Part shown: piece by piece, positions 1-8,638 of the stretch | How the letters are laid out: every line of letters starts with the position of its first letter | How positions within the stretch are numbered: position 1 is the first letter of the stretch | IMG/VR virus record: IMGVR_UViG_3300005613_001798 | Coordinates: 1 to 20,017 of that record | DNA: 20,017 nucleotides | DNA from: a virus | Reading direction: 5' to 3' (one strand) | Program-made: the position numbers and the translations under genes | Notes under the pieces: model-generated | Told to the model about the DNA's origin: nothing | The model's database searches: none | Seen by the model: the letters and a program-made list of their open reading frames with translations, nothing else

Positions 1-1
1 A

Positions 2-190
2 CTGACGCAATTTCTTGAGGTGAATATGGGCGGGGCAAGCGTATGTGAGCGCATGTCTAGGGTCGAGTTCATGGTAAAATTGGTTACTTTTGTAGATGCT
101 GAAATAAAAGCGCGTCAAAAGAACAAATCCGATGGACGAAATAGTAGCCAAGTACACCGTAGCGGTAGACCAAGCGGTAAAAAATCTTAG
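2..190 (+). CDS. C-terminal end of an upstream tail gene (partial)
   Basis: This frame is open from the first bases of the window to a TAG at 188-190 and would encode the last 62 residues of a protein that begins upstream. The readable part is a short amphipathic stretch followed by a very basic, Ser-rich tail. It overlaps the start of the tape measure gene by 59 bases. A gene just before the tape measure is commonly a tail assembly chaperone, so that is the best guess from position, but I recognise no motif. The long overlap and low-complexity tail leave open that translation really ends elsewhere or that this frame is open by chance. Confidence 0.45.
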   Translation: MTQFLEVNMGGASVCERMSRVEFMVKLVTFVDAEIKARQKNKSDGRNSSQVHRSGRPSGKKS

Positions 191-2612
191 ACAATTAGCT
201 GGTGAAAGCGTAAAGACCGAGACGGCAATGAACAAGGCTGGTAAAACGGCTGAAGATTCATTCATCAAAGGTTCAAACGGTGCTAAACGATTAGAGGCTG
301 AGTTAAAGAAACAGCCTAAGACATTGGCCGAAATGGAGTTGAAGCTTCAAAGGCTACGTGAATTACTACGCGATGACACTAAGATTGGGACAGAAGGTTT
401 CAAGAAGATACGTGCTGAGATTGATAAGACAGAAAAGGAAATAACAGACCTTAATGGAGGACTGAAGAAAACAAAGAGTGAAATGCTTACGCTTGGTGGA
501 GTTGCCAAGAAAGTAGGTGGATTCCTAGCTACTGCATTTGCTGTTGATAGGATAATTCAGTATGGCAAAGAGGCTTTTTTGTTAGCAGCTAAAGCAGAAG
601 GAATACAAACGGCATTTAAAAACCTTAACAACCCAAAAATTTTAGATGAATTAAGAAAGGCAACTAGGGGAACTATTACCGATTTGGAACTGATGGCAAA
701 GGCCACTTTTGCAAGTCAAATGGGTATTGAGTTAGAGAAACTTCCAAAGGTATTGGAGTTTGCGCGTAGAGTAGCTAAGAACACTGGAAAGGATTTTGAG
801 TTTTTAGCAGAGCAAATTGTAGTTGGTATCGGTAGAAAATCAACACAAAGACTTGATGATTTTGGTATAACTTCGGATAGGCTAAAATCAAAACTTAACG
901 GACTATCAATTGAGGCTGCGACTACTGGTCAAGTTGCGCAAGCTGTATTTGAAATAGCCACTGAAGAGATGGCTAAGATGGGTGTTGAAACAGACAACAC
1001 AGCAGATAAAATAGGTCAAATGGCCGTAAAGCTTGAAAACTTTAAATTATCAGTTGGTAAAGACTTAGTAAGCAATTTTAAAGAACTTAACGAAGAAGTA
1101 GAGATAACACTTCAGCTGTTTGACGTTCAAGGTGTGGACGGGTTCGGGCTTGCGTTAAAGATTCTCAATAATGTAGTTATTGAACTTCTTTCACCTTTCA
1201 CATTGCTTAACGACATTATACAAGCTGGCGGAGGTGCTTGGCAGTTGTTCAAAGAAATAATCGGATTGGGTGATACTCAACTTGAAAAGATTAACAAGAC
1301 CATTGCCGAGAATCAAAAACAGACTATGTCAATGTCTGAAGCTATTGCTGCGGCACACGCTAGAATGAAACAATTGAACGCTGAAACAGAACCATACGTT
1401 CGTTCATTGAATCAACTCAACAAGGAACTGAAAGACCTTGATAAGAAGTTAAAGGACACGGAGGTTGGTTCTAAAGAATTTTGGAAAATACTATCTCAGC
1501 TAAATGAAAAAACCAAAGAGTTAGCTAAGGCAATGCTTTTACTAACTCCAGAAGGGTCTATTTCGCGATTAAATGCTGAGTTAAACATTCTTAAAAGTGA
1601 TTTGGACAATGCTAAAATTGCTGGTGAATCTTTTTGGGAGATAGAAGATAAAATAACCAAAAAGACTAAAGAACTGACAGAGGCGGTTGCAATGACCAAA
1701 CTTGCAGATGCTTTCAAGATTGACGAAGATGAGTTTCCTGATTTCGGTGGTGGCGTTATCGGTTACGCTGAAGAAGTTGCAAGGGAAACGGACATTGCGG
1801 ATAAACTTTGGGAGGCACATTTTAATGAATTGATGCGTTTGCAAGATGAAGAGATAGCTAATAGAAAGGCTAATCAACAGATTGCACTAGAAATAACACA
1901 ACAGACATTAAGCACAATGTCGCAAATGGTAGGTTCGATTGCTCAGATTCAGCAAAATGCGTTTATGAAAGAGCAACAAGAACTGCAAAATCAATTAGAA
2001 CAAGGATTGATTACTCGTGAAGAGTTTGAGCAAAAAGAACTTGAAATAAGAAGAAAGTCAGCAGCCGCGGCCAAGGACGCTGCAATATTTCAAGCTGTGA
2101 TAAATACAGCACAGGCCGTAATGCAAGCTTTGGCAAACACGCCACCTCCAGCAAGTTACGCCTTAGCCGCAGTAGCTGGTGCGCTTGGTGCAGTTCAAAT
2201 AGCGGCAATAGCAAGTGAGCCTTTGCCACAATTTGCTGAAGGTGTTATCGGTCTAAAAGGTGCTGGAACGGAAACAAGCGATTCAATACCAGCCATGTTG
2301 TCAAAGAATGAATCTGTAATGACAGCAGCCGAAACACGAAAATACAAGGATGAACTTTGGGCTATCCGTAGAGGCAACTTTGAAGATTTGATTATGACCA
2401 AATACGTTAAGCCTATGATTGACGAAAGTCTATTCAAAGGATTTGCAGATATGGGTAAATCGGCACAACTTAACGGGCTAACTGCCAATCTTAAAGACCA
2501 TAACATTTTGGCGGCAATTGATAGGGATAGACAGGCAACCGTTTACGGGCTTAATCTTGTGGCAACCAAACTAGATAAGCTTTCACGTACAAACACACGT
2601 AGAGGATGGTAA
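132..2612 (+). CDS. Phage tail tape measure protein
   Basis: This 826-residue protein would sit inside the tail tube, set tail length and help DNA passage at infection. Residues 1-120 are charged and helical. Residues about 180-320 carry the pattern I associate with tape measure proteins of siphophages, including a conserved FGI stretch after a run of basic residues (about 234-247) and the ADKIGQM segment near 291. A hydrophobic stretch lies near 335-365. A long coiled-coil region follows to about 640. An Ala-rich hydrophobic segment at about 645-700 ends in FAEG, with a typical tape measure C-terminus after it (SIPAMLSKNESVMT). The start at 132 has no Shine-Dalgarno sequence, as is usual in this window. 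Length and domain order fit a non-contractile tail. The stop overlaps the next gene by seven bases. Confidence 0.9.
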   Translation: MDEIVAKYTVAVDQAVKNLRQLAGESVKTETAMNKAGKTAEDSFIKGSNGAKRLEAELKKQPKTLAEMELKLQRLRELLRDDTKIGTEGFKKIRAEIDKTEKEITDLNGGLKKTKSEMLTLGGVAKKVGGFLATAFAVDRIIQYGKEAFLLAAKAEGIQTAFKNLNNPKILDELRKATRGTITDLELMAKATFASQMGIELEKLPKVLEFARRVAKNTGKDFEFLAEQIVVGIGRKSTQRLDDFGITSDRLKSKLNGLSIEAATTGQVAQAVFEIATEEMAKMGVETDNTADKIGQMAVKLENFKLSVGKDLVSNFKELNEEVEITLQLFDVQGVDGFGLALKILNNVVIELLSPFTLLNDIIQAGGGAWQLFKEIIGLGDTQLEKINKTIAENQKQTMSMSEAIAAAHARMKQLNAETEPYVRSLNQLNKELKDLDKKLKDTEVGSKEFWKILSQLNEKTKELAKAMLLLTPEGSISRLNAELNILKSDLDNAKIAGESFWEIEDKITKKTKELTEAVAMTKLADAFKIDEDEFPDFGGGVIGYAEEVARETDIADKLWEAHFNELMRLQDEEIANRKANQQIALEITQQTLSTMSQMVGSIAQIQQNAFMKEQQELQNQLEQGLITREEFEQKELEIRRKSAAAAKDAAIFQAVINTAQAVMQALANTPPPASYALAAVAGALGAVQIAAIASEPLPQFAEGVIGLKGAGTETSDSIPAMLSKNESVMTAAETRKYKDELWAIRRGNFEDLIMTKYVKPMIDESLFKGFADMGKSAQLNGLTANLKDHNILAAIDRDRQATVYGLNLVATKLDKLSRTNTRRGW

Positions 2613-4564
2613 CAATAACCTTTGGAGGTGTAGAGGTTGACAATCCCATTGAATGGGAGGAAATGAGCGTGTCAATTGAATATGACACTACAAACCAAAT
2701 TACAACCATTGAATACGACCAAACGCTTACGTTTTACGGTAGTGGATTCGATTATCTTTATTCACGCAGGAACGACAATTGCGAGTTGATACCATGCGAA
2801 ATAACGTCAACGTGTGGCAATGAATACTTGATACTGAAGGGAAACATATTCATTACGGATTGCGTATTCGATGAGTTGGAATGTGCCGTACAAGTAACCG
2901 TTCAGGATGATGGATATTCAAGCCGTATTCAGAACAACAAGGCCATAACAGTATCACTTGCATCAACTGAAACAAAGAACGGTCAAGCGATAACACCAGT
3001 ATCAGAAACGTTGGTAACGTTCTTTACGCCATCAACAGGGGGTTACAGTAACTCAATACGCGGCTACCGTGTTTATGAAGCTTTCAGATTCATTGTAGAT
3101 TGGATGAGTGATAACACCGTAACGTTTGAATCTGATTACTTCAGTAGTGGTGGGGATGGTTACGATGATTGGATTTGTAGCGGGTTGGATATACGCGTTT
3201 CAACCGTTCCTCCAGCAAACGAGGCAAACCCACCAAGCATATCATTTGAAGATTTGTTCGATGTAATGCGAAGAATAAAAAACCTAGCGATAGGATTTCA
3301 AAGGGATTCAAGCAATAACCCTATTCTAAGGATTGAGCCGCTTTCTTACTTCAGAAATAGCGGAACGGGTATTCAGATAACCAACGTTAACAAAACAGAA
3401 TTAAGCTACATCAAAGAGTTGTTGTACGCGAAAGTCAAGGTAGGTTCTCAGATTATTCTACCTACTAAGTGCGATGACGGTAATACGAATTGCGCTGCAT
3501 CGAATAACATTAGCTACTACGGTTTTCAAGATGAGGAATACTATTTGACAGGCGAATGTAACGAGAACGTAGAACTTGATTTGACCGTTCAAAATGGCTT
3601 TGTTGTTGACACGAATACTATTGAGGACGTATTGATATACGGCAATGAAAGTTTCGACCGCGATGTGTTCCTTGTTCGCATATTTGAACACACACCTTCA
3701 GCTTATAGAGCCGTATCAACTGACGTTTTCAATATCGGGGCTTACTGGTATAATGAAGCGTACACTAACAAAGAAATACTTGCGCGATACATTGACTACT
3801 TGACAGGCGTTTTAAACCTTTTCAGCTTGTACAATGGCATTAACTTGTTCAAAGCCACAGGAAACGTAAGCAGCGCTGTTTTACTACCATTACAAACGCC
3901 AACATACACAACGTATCAAGTACCTTTGAACGTTGAGGTATTTGACCCGCAAAACAGATTTGACCTTACTAACGATAGATTTACGCCCGTTGAAGAAGGT
4001 AATTATCAATTCTGTGTTGGTGTTGCAATTGATGATTTTCCGACTTCAGATTCGGGTGTTATTGTTGCTGTTTATTTGAACGTAGAACATTACGACCAAA
4101 GCGGCACATTGATTAATAAATACCAAAGCGATTTAAGGTCTCACGTTACTGTATTGGCTTCACCCGAATATGAAGAATGGACTTCGCCTTACATTGCAAT
4201 GGATTTGAACGATTACTGCATTTTTACAGTTGATTATGCGCAAGATAAAAACCCAGCAATACCGGGCAATCAAGCAAGGATAACAATAGGTGGTTCAACA
4301 CCTGATATTCAGTATTATGAGTGTTGTGATTCTAGGGTTGCGGTACAAGATGTTCAAACCAACACAGGCCAATCAAGAAGGATAGCGAAAACATCAATGG
4401 AATACCCTTTGCCGCTTGGTGAGTTCAAAACGTTCTTTGAAGATACAACCAAACTGATAAGCGTGAACAATGGCCGTATCAATCGCGTAGGATGGAACAA
4501 TTCATTCAAGTATCGATTAAATGATGGGATGAGTGAAATATCAATACTATCAACCGATGTTTAG
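2606..4564 (+). CDS. Large tail/baseplate-type protein, Bacteroidota phage family
   Basis: This 652-residue protein follows the tape measure gene directly, where distal tail, hub and tail-associated proteins usually lie. The sequence is beta-rich and acidic. The N-terminal 110 residues contain several cysteines (59, 64, 70, 86, 93) around a DNCELIPCEI segment; I recall this arrangement from tail proteins of Bacteroidota phages. The middle (about 200-270) resembles a compact alpha/beta domain, and the last 200 residues look like a beta-sandwich. No catalytic motif, signal peptide or membrane segment is visible. A distal tail or baseplate hub role is inferred from position and composition and is not proven. 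It ends with TAG one base before the promoter-like TAACTTTG at 4565. Confidence 0.65.
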   Translation: MVTITFGGVEVDNPIEWEEMSVSIEYDTTNQITTIEYDQTLTFYGSGFDYLYSRRNDNCELIPCEITSTCGNEYLILKGNIFITDCVFDELECAVQVTVQDDGYSSRIQNNKAITVSLASTETKNGQAITPVSETLVTFFTPSTGGYSNSIRGYRVYEAFRFIVDWMSDNTVTFESDYFSSGGDGYDDWICSGLDIRVSTVPPANEANPPSISFEDLFDVMRRIKNLAIGFQRDSSNNPILRIEPLSYFRNSGTGIQITNVNKTELSYIKELLYAKVKVGSQIILPTKCDDGNTNCAASNNISYYGFQDEEYYLTGECNENVELDLTVQNGFVVDTNTIEDVLIYGNESFDRDVFLVRIFEHTPSAYRAVSTDVFNIGAYWYNEAYTNKEILARYIDYLTGVLNLFSLYNGINLFKATGNVSSAVLLPLQTPTYTTYQVPLNVEVFDPQNRFDLTNDRFTPVEEGNYQFCVGVAIDDFPTSDSGVIVAVYLNVEHYDQSGTLINKYQSDLRSHVTVLASPEYEEWTSPYIAMDLNDYCIFTVDYAQDKNPAIPGNQARITIGGSTPDIQYYECCDSRVAVQDVQTNTGQSRRIAKTSMEYPLPLGEFKTFFEDTTKLISVNNGRINRVGWNNSFKYRLNDGMSEISILSTDV

Positions 4565-4572
4565 TAACTTTG
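4565..4572 (+). promoter_or_regulatory. Bacteroidota -7 box (TAACTTTG) in front of the tail-tip gene
   Basis: The octamer matches TAnnTTTG exactly, and the same TAACTTTG stands at 10755 and 14040 before the two isolated virion genes. The box ends seven bases before the ATG at 4580, so a transcript from it would have almost no leader. No TTG lies at the usual -33 distance, which weakens the call. Confidence 0.5.
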
Positions 4573-4579
4573 CAACTGC

Positions 4580-6175
4580 ATGAGCCTAGAACTTATCCCA
4601 TATCAACCAATTCCATTCGGCTTAGAGGCCAACTGCACTTTGCCTTGCTCGGATTGGATTCAGAAGATAGAACGCGCTGATATTACATCGTTTCAATTCG
4701 GCTACGGTGCTTGCGGTACTGCTTGGACTATTCTAACGAATGGAGACTTTGGAAGCGGTGGTGCGAATTGGAATCAGTTCGGAACATGGTCTTTCAGTGG
4801 AGGTGTGGCGACTTCGCCCGTATCAACTAACGGAAGGTTGCAACAAACGTTTGAGCAAACGACAGCCGATTACTTTGAGTTGTCATTCTATTGCACCGTA
4901 AACAACGGTTATCTGAACGTGTACAACGGCACTGGTTGGTACGTTTACACGCAAAGAGACGGCTATCATACTTACGTATTCGATACGTCAAGCACAACAG
5001 AAATAAACTTCTTTTTCTCCGAGGCATTAGGCGGAACGATAAGCAACATTCAACTGAAACCTATCAATGCAGATGTGCGTGTTGATGTGTTGGATTTGGA
5101 CGATACTGTTAGGGCTACTTTGCCTATTACCATGTTCACGTATTCAAACGGATTCTTTACGGCAAACGTTGACGATTGGGATTCTTTTGCTTTGGCAGAC
5201 GGCTGCTACAAATTCGCTATCTACGACCCTTGCGAGTGTTCGCAGTTCGGATTCGTTGGTGATGATTTCAGAACTGCCAATCAATGGAGAACAATAGCTG
5301 GTGCTGTTACTATTGGAGGCGGTGCAATGCAATTCAAAACGGCTGGACAAACTCAGGTGCGTTCACGGGCTTTGCTTTGTCCTGACATTGATTATGAGAT
5401 AACATACACGTTATCAGGCTTACAAGGGCTTGACGATTTCCAAGTTCGTATCGGAACAACTAACGGAACGGTAAGAACAACGGACGGAACGTACACTGAA
5501 ACGCTATCAACTACATTCACGGGAGACATTGAGGTTAGGTTTGTTGTCAATCACAATGGGGTTGTTCATGACATTGACCTTACTGATTTCAGCATTGAGG
5601 CCGTTACGCCTGTAATAGCTTACGAAAGCGTGCCGTTCAATTTGAAGGACGACCATAACTGTACGGTATTAGTTGAAGCTTGCGGTAACGGTGACCAGTT
5701 CAACTTTGGTTTTGATGGTACAGGATTCAAGCCATTGATACGATTAGAAGGTACTTACAGAACGTCTAACTACCCAACAACTAAGACGGGTTACGAATAC
5801 TCAAACGGCTTTAAGAAAGTTCCCTATATGAGAACTCGACAGGCCAAAGCGTTATTGTTCGGTGCGCCTGAGTATGTGCATGATTTTGCTAGGTTGTGGA
5901 TAGGGCTTGATAACGTCTATATTGACGGTACTTTAATGGCTTCTGAGGACGATGAACCACCTACGATAAGTTGGGAAGAAGATATTGATTTCGGTATTGT
6001 TACAATGACATTCAGCAAGCAAGAGTCAACAGAGAAACGTTCTTGCAGTGCATTACCTGACGTTGGTTGTACGACTGAAGGATTTGGATTGAGCATAACA
6101 GGAACAGGCGGTTTAGTAAGACCTGATCTACCAACACTTTCAGCAACTGACGGACGTAAACTAAAATTCGGATAA
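4580..6175 (+). CDS. Tail-tip or receptor-binding protein with two carbohydrate-binding-like modules
   Basis: The 531-residue product is Gly-, Thr- and aromatic-rich and beta-stranded. Residues about 53-162 form a module that opens NGDFGSGG, has Trp at 64, 70 and 120, and ends in NIQLKP; this is the look of a CBM4/9-like jelly roll. A second module at about 225-343 opens with GDDFRT, has a Trp at 236 and ends in DFSIEAV. Between and around them are segments with paired cysteines (19/23, 218/220). The likely job is virion attachment, either as the receptor binder or as a tip component carrying inserted sugar-binding modules. The following genes for a lipoprotein and glycosyltransferases fit a cell-surface theme. 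Fold and role are inferred; no enzyme motif is visible. Confidence 0.6.
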   Translation: MSLELIPYQPIPFGLEANCTLPCSDWIQKIERADITSFQFGYGACGTAWTILTNGDFGSGGANWNQFGTWSFSGGVATSPVSTNGRLQQTFEQTTADYFELSFYCTVNNGYLNVYNGTGWYVYTQRDGYHTYVFDTSSTTEINFFFSEALGGTISNIQLKPINADVRVDVLDLDDTVRATLPITMFTYSNGFFTANVDDWDSFALADGCYKFAIYDPCECSQFGFVGDDFRTANQWRTIAGAVTIGGGAMQFKTAGQTQVRSRALLCPDIDYEITYTLSGLQGLDDFQVRIGTTNGTVRTTDGTYTETLSTTFTGDIEVRFVVNHNGVVHDIDLTDFSIEAVTPVIAYESVPFNLKDDHNCTVLVEACGNGDQFNFGFDGTGFKPLIRLEGTYRTSNYPTTKTGYEYSNGFKKVPYMRTRQAKALLFGAPEYVHDFARLWIGLDNVYIDGTLMASEDDEPPTISWEEDIDFGIVTMTFSKQESTEKRSCSALPDVGCTTEGFGLSITGTGGLVRPDLPTLSATDGRKLKFG

Positions 6176-6176
6176 A

Positions 6177-6713
6177 ATGAGCGATATAAATGTAAATGAC
6201 CTATCAACGTTATCTCCAAGCGCATTGGATGGTGATTATTACGGGATATTATTCACGCCTAACGGTGATACGAACAAAGTAGTGTTTGAAGATGCGGTTG
6301 AGCAAGCCGTTAAGAACGTTGATTACGGTGTAAGAGTTTATTTAGAAACAATTGCCTCAGCTGATGTATTGACATCAAATGCAACGCCAGTAACCATAAG
6401 CATACCAAGAGAGGCTGGTAAAAGCGTAATTCCTTTATCGGTCAATTTCGGTATAAACGGAGGCACAACACCGTATGCGACAAACACGGTCGCAGCCGTA
6501 AGATACGTTGGTGCTGATGTTGATATGTTCACTTGTGATATGCTAGGTAGAACAAACTTAACGGGTGCTGAAGTTGGTGCTGTTGTCACAACTTGCGGAA
6601 ATGCTCAAACGCAAGTATTATCGAATACAGACCTTGAATTTTACACAAAGACAGGCGACCCAACGACTGGAGATGGTTCACTTGTAATAGCAGTTGCATA
6701 TCTTATTTATTAA
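6177..6713 (+). CDS. Small tail-module structural protein, function unknown
   Basis: This gene of 178 residues starts one base after the previous stop. The N-terminus is a short linker (about 1-45) with Ser, Asp and Thr. The rest is hydrophobic beta-rich sequence with many Val, Thr and Ala residues, and it ends at a Tyr. I see no enzyme motif, signal peptide or membrane span. Coupling to the tail-tip gene and its composition suggest a tail-tip accessory or small fibre head. I do not recognise a named family. Its TAA shares an A with the ATG of the next micro-ORF (TAATG). Confidence 0.6.
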   Translation: MSDINVNDLSTLSPSALDGDYYGILFTPNGDTNKVVFEDAVEQAVKNVDYGVRVYLETIASADVLTSNATPVTISIPREAGKSVIPLSVNFGINGGTTPYATNTVAAVRYVGADVDMFTCDMLGRTNLTGAEVGAVVTTCGNAQTQVLSNTDLEFYTKTGDPTTGDGSLVIAVAYLIY

Positions 6714-6796
6714 TGAGTAAAGTGCAATGGTGCGAAACAAGACCCGTTCAATGCTCAGATAAGTGCATAAAGTACGGTAAATGTGATGTCAAATAA
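6713..6796 (+). CDS. Possible 27-residue Cys-rich micro-ORF
   Basis: The ATG overlaps the preceding stop in TAATG, a typical coupling arrangement. The product is basic and has four cysteines in the pattern C-x6-C-x3-C-x5-C (residues 7, 14, 18, 24), beginning MSKVQWCETRP. Four regularly spaced cysteines in so short a peptide suggest a metal-binding or disulfide-bonded knuckle. The following lipoprotein also has four cysteines outside its lipobox. No family is recognised. It could be a chance ORF; coupling and Cys spacing are the only support. Confidence 0.35.
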   Translation: MSKVQWCETRPVQCSDKCIKYGKCDVK

Positions 6797-6832
6797 TGCC
6801 AACAGAAAGCAAATACTTCAACATTTAACAAC

Positions 6833-7018
6833 ATGAAAAAACTATTACTATTGATTTCAGTCATTGCCTTTAGTTCTTGTGAAGAAAAACCAGTTTGTTT
6901 GAAGTGCGAAGCATGGGGGCAACCTACCTATGAGTTCTGCGATGGGGAACATGGGGTTGATGCTTCGGTAGTGGGTTACACGCTTACACAACAAGGATAT
7001 TACTGCACGCAACAGTGA
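6833..7018 (+). CDS. Small Cys-rich lipoprotein
   Basis: The 61-residue product starts with a lipoprotein signal: two Lys, a hydrophobic core (residues 4-13) and FSSC with the lipidated Cys at 16. Acidic EE follows, as in Bacteroidota lipoproteins, where charged residues right after the Cys can direct surface export. The mature part would be 46 residues with four more cysteines (C22-x2-C25, C36, C58), and should be anchored in the outer membrane or its periplasmic face. It lies downstream of the probable receptor-binding gene. Phage T5 also encodes a small lipoprotein (Llp) beside its receptor-binding gene, and Llp blocks the receptor against superinfection; the same role here is inference. 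An outer spanin subunit is an alternative, but no inner partner gene is visible nearby. Confidence 0.75.
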   Translation: MKKLLLLISVIAFSSCEEKPVCLKCEAWGQPTYEFCDGEHGVDASVVGYTLTQQGYYCTQQ

Positions 7019-7055
7019 ACAAACATTCATATACTTACGTAGCTAGTTGGCTGTA

Positions 7056-7946
7056 ATGCTACTGATAAAAAAGCAATTATTCGACCATAACGGCAACTGT
7101 TACAGGGAGGGCGACACCGTATCTGAAAACAGATTCAAACCCGCTTACGTTGAACGGATACTATCAAGCGGTCACGCTGAATTGATAGGTGCTACGCCTA
7201 TTGTAACACGCAAAGAATCTCCATTGGTGGGTTCTATCAAGCCGCGTAATGCGAATAAATACGCCTTTACCTCCATTTCACCAAAGCATGCAATGGCACA
7301 CGCGCAACCGTTGGCCGTTAAGTCTTGGATTGATGCTGGTTTCAAAGTGCTATCATTCAACGGCAAGGACGAGATTGATGAACTGAAAGAGCAATACAAA
7401 GATGTGGAGTTCGTGACATGTAGAACGGCAGACGGACTATTCAAACGTCCTTACGTTCCTATTTCAGCTTTCATTGAATACGCTAAGACGAACGACATTG
7501 AGCAGATAATGATAATCAATTCAGATATTGTACTGAAGGATGAGAAAGGCAATCTTGATAAGTACTTGGATTGGTGCGAACATGGTCTAGTAGTTGCCAA
7601 CCGTGAAGACCACGATGGAAGCTTTCAAAAGGCAATAAGATACACGCATGGATTCGACATTTTCATTATCAACGTAAAGTATTACGGTCTGATTCCAGAA
7701 ACGCTATTTTGCATGGGTCAAACTTGGTGGGATTATTGGCTACCTTTCAGATTCATTAAGAAAGGCGTAGATGTTGTATGTATCAAAGAAGCTATGTTCT
7801 ACCATCAAACGCACGAACTTCAATACAACAACGCTGAATGGGCGCGAATGACAAAGCACTTTCAATGGGTTGAAGATTATGCAGATGGTAACCCGCAAAA
7901 GATAACTACGGACGTTTACAAGTTCATAAGACACAATCTGAAATGA
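7056..7946 (+). CDS. Glycosyltransferase-like protein with a phage-type N-terminal domain
   Basis: The best start is the ATG at 7056; a TTG at 7047 in frame would add three residues. The 296-residue product has two parts. Residues 1-44 form a small domain with the pattern of short N-terminal modules in phage virion accessory proteins (basic strand, GD-V turn, helix ending RILSSGHAEL). From about 65 on it resembles a GT-A glycosyltransferase: an alternating alpha/beta core, the strand MIINSD at 152-157 whose NSD could serve as the DxD metal/nucleotide site, and a Trp-rich segment MGQTWWDYWLPF near 220-231. The substrate is unknown. It is the first of five genes joined by ATGA overlaps and presumably starts the glycan-building set. 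Confidence 0.6.
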   Translation: MLLIKKQLFDHNGNCYREGDTVSENRFKPAYVERILSSGHAELIGATPIVTRKESPLVGSIKPRNANKYAFTSISPKHAMAHAQPLAVKSWIDAGFKVLSFNGKDEIDELKEQYKDVEFVTCRTADGLFKRPYVPISAFIEYAKTNDIEQIMIINSDIVLKDEKGNLDKYLDWCEHGLVVANREDHDGSFQKAIRYTHGFDIFIINVKYYGLIPETLFCMGQTWWDYWLPFRFIKKGVDVVCIKEAMFYHQTHELQYNNAEWARMTKHFQWVEDYADGNPQKITTDVYKFIRHNLK

Positions 7947-8638
7947 CAGACATCTTTATACGCACGTACTCGAAAGACATAAAGTGGCTTAACTACGCGC
8001 TGCAATCAATACACAAGCACGTTACGGGTTATCGTAACATCATAATAACAATCCCCATAGGCGAAGGATATTTGCTAAGTCATTTGACAGCCGAAACGGT
8101 TATTGAAGTGCCTGATATGAAGGATGGTTATATTGGTCAACAGTTGACCAAATTGGAAGCATGGAAATACACGGATGCCGACCATGTGCTGTTTTGGGAT
8201 TCGGACGTTGTGGCAACAACGGCCATAAACATACAGGAGGAATACTTTGTGGAAGGTAGGCCAATAGTTTACAAGACGCTGTACAGCTCAATCAATGCGC
8301 CTTGGCAACCGTTCACGGAAAAGGCGGTCGGATTTGATGTTGAATACGAGTACATGCGAAGGATGCCGATAGTATATTCAGCTAAGACGTTAAACGGTGT
8401 GTGTGGACACTTGATTTCATTACACGATATGCCATTGGTCAACTATCTTGCAAAGGTCAAAAATCGCGCTTTTTCGGAGTTCAATGTTTGCGGTGCAATA
8501 GCTGACAAGTATTACAATCAGTTCTATCATTTCATTGACACGGAAAAACATCACATGCCCGAAAACAAAGTGCGACAGTTCTGGAGCTGGGGTGGCATTA
8601 CTGATGAAGTTAAACAAGAGATAACCAAGTATCAATGA
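7943..8638 (+). CDS. Glycosyltransferase, DUF6492-like
   Basis: The 231-residue protein starts in an ATGA overlap with the previous gene. The N-terminus has the strand-turn-helix of a GT-A fold (FIRTYSKDIKWL). The metal-binding DxD motif appears as FWDSD, with DSD at residues 86-88, after a helix containing QQLTKLEAW. A segment near 145-160 (TLNGVCGHLIS) may correspond to an acceptor loop. The pattern fits the DUF6492 group of bacterial glycosyltransferases. The donor sugar cannot be read. The neighbouring methyltransferase and GDP-mannose dehydratase suggest a modified hexose or deoxyhexose chain. Confidence 0.7.
   Translation: MTDIFIRTYSKDIKWLNYALQSIHKHVTGYRNIIITIPIGEGYLLSHLTAETVIEVPDMKDGYIGQQLTKLEAWKYTDADHVLFWDSDVVATTAINIQEEYFVEGRPIVYKTLYSSINAPWQPFTEKAVGFDVEYEYMRRMPIVYSAKTLNGVCGHLISLHDMPLVNYLAKVKNRAFSEFNVCGAIADKYYNQFYHFIDTEKHHMPENKVRQFWSWGGITDEVKQEITKYQ

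Noticed and set aside
85-92. TACTTTTG as a promoter for the tape measure gene
   Set aside because: It matches TAnnTTTG but lies in upstream coding sequence with no TTG at the right distance; one 8-mer with two free positions is expected by chance.
179-184. Run of six A just before the stop of the upstream ORF, as a frameshift site into the tape measure frame
   Set aside because: It would need a +1 or transcriptional slip, the tape measure has its own ATG at 132, and no stimulatory structure was seen.
6796-6828. 10-codon ORF between the Cys-rich micro-ORF and the lipoprotein gene
   Set aside because: It is too short to judge and has no feature beyond an overlapping start.
7041-7055. TTG start at 7047 and an AGCT/GGCT mini-hairpin resembling stem 1 of the leader pseudoknots
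   Set aside because: The ATG at 7056 is a better start. The hairpin has only a four-base loop, no CATAG and no second stem, and no TAnnTTTG box stands before it.
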